This document shows, piece by piece, positions 4,157-5,884 of a DNA stretch of 5,884 nt. Below the pieces are notes generated by a model. The model was given only the letters and a program-made list of their open reading frames with translations. It did not search any database and was not told where the DNA came from. The stretch is from Sphingomonadaceae bacterium (GTDB taxonomy: Bacteria > Pseudomonadota > Alphaproteobacteria > Sphingomonadales > Sphingomonadaceae). Every line of letters starts with the position of its first letter. Within the stretch, counting starts at the first letter, position 1. The stretch lies in NCBI GenBank assembly GCA_947446935.1, contig CANFIV010000113.1, positions 1-5,884 on the forward strand. The letters are read 5' to 3'. The translations under genes and the position numbers were made by a program.

Positions 4157-5884
4157 TCAAAGCACGAAGTCTGCGGCGGTGAAGGTCTGAAGGCCGGCAA
4201 AGGTGATCTGCAACTCATGCGTTGTCGGATCACCGTCGGTGTCGCCATAAAGCGTCGTTGTGCCATGGTTCAGGTCCTGCTCGAACCAGATCGACGCGGC
4301 CTTTTCCACCGTTCCCGAGAACGCGAAGTTCTGCGCCTGCCCTAAACCGAGCGTGCCGCGAAATCCGCTGAGATCGATTTTATCTCCTTCGGATCGCGCG
4401 AAATCCTGAACGAAATCGGGGCTGGCCTCGATTGAGTCGCCGGGCTTGAAGATGAACCGGTCCGCGCCGCTTCCACCTGCAAGCTGGTCCATGCCGGCCC
4501 CGCCGTTGATGGCGTCGTTGCCCGCACCACCCAGGATCGTATCGGCCCCGCCGCCTCCGGACAGCGTATCGGCACCGGCTTGGCCATCGATCACATTGTC
4601 GCGGGCATTGCCGTCGATCGTGTTGTTGCTCGCATTGCCCGTGCCCGTCGTGGCCTGTCCGAGAAGCTGCAGTTTCTCGACATTCGTCGGCAAGACATAG
4701 TCGCAATAGGCTTTAACGAGATCGAAACCGCCGTTGACGCTTTCGGAAATCGCATCGCCCGGATCGCTCACGAAGAACGTGTTGTTGGCGGTTGTGCCGA
4801 CAAGGTTTTGGGTCGGCATCCCATCATACTGATAGGCGTGCACCCAATCGACCATCATCTGGCCGCTTGTCGTCGGTGCAGCACCCTTCTGCACCGCGAG
4901 ATCGATCAGCAGATACATCGGCACGTTCATCGATGATGGCGTGGATGTCCGGTAGATTTCTACATTGTCGAGATACCAGATCAGGTCCGTTGGCGTCCAC
5001 GAAAGGCCCCAGACATGCGCGCCCTCGGCAATGGTCGGATCCCAATGCTGGCCACTGCTGCTCTGATGATTGGCCCGTGTCCCGTAGTGGGCGGTCATCG
5101 TGGTGGTCGCTCCGCCGTAATTCTCCATGATATCGATCTCGGGCGGCCAGGAACCGTTTGCCGCTCCCATCCAGAACGCGGGCCAGAGGCCGCTGCCTGC
5201 GGGAATATCGATCTTGGCTTCGAAGTAGCCGTATGTCTGGGCGAAACTTTCGCGCGTTGTCAGCAGTCCAGAAACGGTTGACTGATTGTAGAGCACTGAT
5301 TTGAGCGACTGCGGGGTGGGCGAGGCGGTGATGGTGAGCACGCCTTGATCGGTGCTGAACGGACTGATGCCGATCGGGTTTGTGCCGGAACCCTTCATCG
5401 AAGGATCGATGTAGATTTGTCCGTCCGAGCCGAGCTGCCTTGAAGCGAGCGCATCGCGGGTCGAACCCCAGCCATAGTCGGTGCGCCAGGTGCCGCTCGT
5501 ATCGGCCCCGTTCACTCCGTTCCACAAGCTCAGGCTGTCAAAGTCTTCCGTGAAGGTTGCCTTCAGGCCCGCTTGAGGGCGGCCCAGCTTGAATTGTGTT
5601 GAGCTGAAATCGGCAATAACGTGATTTTTGAACTGGATGGCATCGCTACCATCCAGCGTCAGCACCACGTCGGCACCAACCTGTTGCATGGCTGATTGCA
5701 CCTGCGCAAAACTGGTGAAATCGGCATATCCCGCGAGGCGGATTGTATCGACGGCGGTTCCGCTGGTGCTGAAATCGGTGATGACATCATATCCGGACTG
5801 GCCGGAGAACTGAAAGAGATCCTGGCCGCCCTTGCCGGTCAGAACATCGTTTCCAGCTCCGCCATCAAGCGTCTCACCCGCGCC
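4157..5884 (-). CDS. Secreted GH16 beta-glycanase with RTX calcium-binding repeats (5' end beyond window)
   Basis: The frame is open to the window edge, so 575 C-terminal residues are visible and the true start lies outside. A GTG at 5701 is internal: the 61 codons before it already encode RTX sequence. Numbering from the edge: RTX nonapeptides including GGAGNDVLT (1-25), a capping module ending in [14 protein letters not shown] (to about 100), the GH16 domain (about 110-353), a spacer of the type seen before RTX arrays (about 360-410), seven tandem nonapeptides (416-478), and a serralysin-like C-terminal module closing with FTAADFVL. The GH16 active site is EIDIME at 249-254: Glu249 nucleophile, Asp251 assisting, Glu254 acid/base. 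GH16 enzymes cleave beta-1,3 or beta-1,4 glucans or galactans; the substrate is not readable here. RTX repeats and the hydrophobic C-terminus predict calcium-dependent folding outside the cell after type I secretion, as known for rhizobial exopolysaccharide glycanases such as ExsH and PlyA. A role in trimming the cell's own exopolysaccharide or in feeding on glucans is inferred. One Cys (residue 394) is visible, unusual for RTX proteins. The secretion genes are not in the window. Confidence 0.95.
   Translation of the reverse strand, partial: GAGETLDGGAGNDVLTGKGGQDLFQFSGQSGYDVITDFSTSGTAVDTIRLAGYADFTSFAQVQSAMQQVGADVVLTLDGSDAIQFKNHVIADFSSTQFKLGRPQAGLKATFTEDFDSLSLWNGVNGADTSGTWRTDYGWGSTRDALASRQLGSDGQIYIDPSMKGSGTNPIGISPFSTDQGVLTITASPTPQSLKSVLYNQSTVSGLLTTRESFAQTYGYFEAKIDIPAGSGLWPAFWMGAANGSWPPEIDIMENYGGATTTMTAHYGTRANHQSSSGQHWDPTIAEGAHVWGLSWTPTDLIWYLDNVEIYRTSTPSSMNVPMYLLIDLAVQKGAAPTTSGQMMVDWVHAYQYDGMPTQNLVGTTANNTFFVSDPGDAISESVNGGFDLVKAYCDYVLPTNVEKLQLLGQATTGTGNASNNTIDGNARDNVIDGQAGADTLSGGGGADTILGGAGNDAINGGAGMDQLAGGSGADRFIFKPGDSIEASPDFVQDFARSEGDKIDLSGFRGTLGLGQAQNFAFSGTVEKAASIWFEQDLNHGTTTLYGDTDGDPTTHELQITFAGLQTFTAADFVL
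4451..4639 (-). repeat. Array of seven tandem RTX nonapeptide repeats (27 bp units)
   Basis: Inside the glycanase gene seven consecutive 9-residue units run without a break. The first two, GNASNNTID and GNARDNVID, are degenerate. Later units such as GGGGADTIL and GGAGNDAIN match the GGxGxDxLx consensus that binds calcium in a parallel beta-roll. The last unit, GGSGADRFI, leads into the capping module. Only the middle and later units carry the glycine and aspartate ligands, so perhaps four or five have full calcium-binding capacity. Confidence 0.9.
5810..5884 (-). repeat. N-terminal RTX nonapeptide array of the glycanase (cut by window edge)
   Basis: The first 25 visible codons encode the tail of one nonapeptide (GAGETLD), the canonical GGAGNDVLT, and a terminal unit GKGGQDLFQ followed by F. 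The array enters from beyond the window, so the number of repeats is unknown. It lies upstream of the catalytic domain, separate from the array at 4451-4639. Confidence 0.85.

Noticed and set aside
4824..5525. A 233-codon minus-strand frame inside the glycanase gene
   Set aside because: It is a shifted reading of the GH16 domain on the same strand, rich in Arg and His and without any motif.
5699..5701. GTG as the start of a 514-residue glycanase
   Set aside because: The same frame is open for 61 more codons to the window edge and encodes clear RTX sequence, so the GTG is internal.

Overview
This 5.9 kb window is GC-rich chromosomal DNA. It looks like an alphaproteobacterium, most likely a sphingomonad (Sphingomonas/Novosphingobium-like). 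The basis is the strong G/C preference at third codon positions, the character of the HrpB and Tas-like proteins, and the intergenic palindromic elements with the GTCATyCCCGC core. The genus is an inference, not something the sequence proves.

Layout from left to right. Positions 1-140 are non-coding and packed with copies of a short palindromic repeat. The minus strand of 141-2588 encodes HrpB, a DEAH-box ATP-dependent helicase of about 815 residues; I prefer the GTG at 2588 over the longer start at 2678. Between hrpB and position 2698 lies a compact divergent control region. It holds a 14-bp tandem direct repeat, a perfect 7-bp inverted repeat, and a possible 32-codon leader peptide whose stop overlaps the preferred hrpB start. 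On the plus strand, 2698-2850 encodes a candidate 50-residue hydrophobic membrane peptide. Positions 2851-3073 are non-coding and contain a perfect 13-bp-stem palindrome of the same family as at the left edge. Positions 3074-4090 (+) encode a Tas-like aldo/keto reductase with an intact catalytic tetrad. A strong hairpin lies in the 66-bp gap to the convergent gene. The minus strand from 4157 to the window edge encodes the C-terminal 575 residues of a secreted GH16 beta-glycanase carrying RTX calcium-binding repeats on both sides of its catalytic domain. It is probably exported by a type I secretion system.

The genes do not form one pathway. hrpB is a housekeeping-type RNA helicase gene, the reductase is a stand-alone NADPH oxidoreductase, and the glycanase is an extracellular polysaccharide-degrading or polysaccharide-trimming enzyme. 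The reductase and glycanase are convergent, and hrpB and the small ORF are divergent, so each gene is probably its own transcription unit. I see no convincing new multi-gene system. The less ordinary elements are the small membrane ORF, the hrpB leader region with its possible coupled leader peptide, and the glycanase that sits between two RTX modules.
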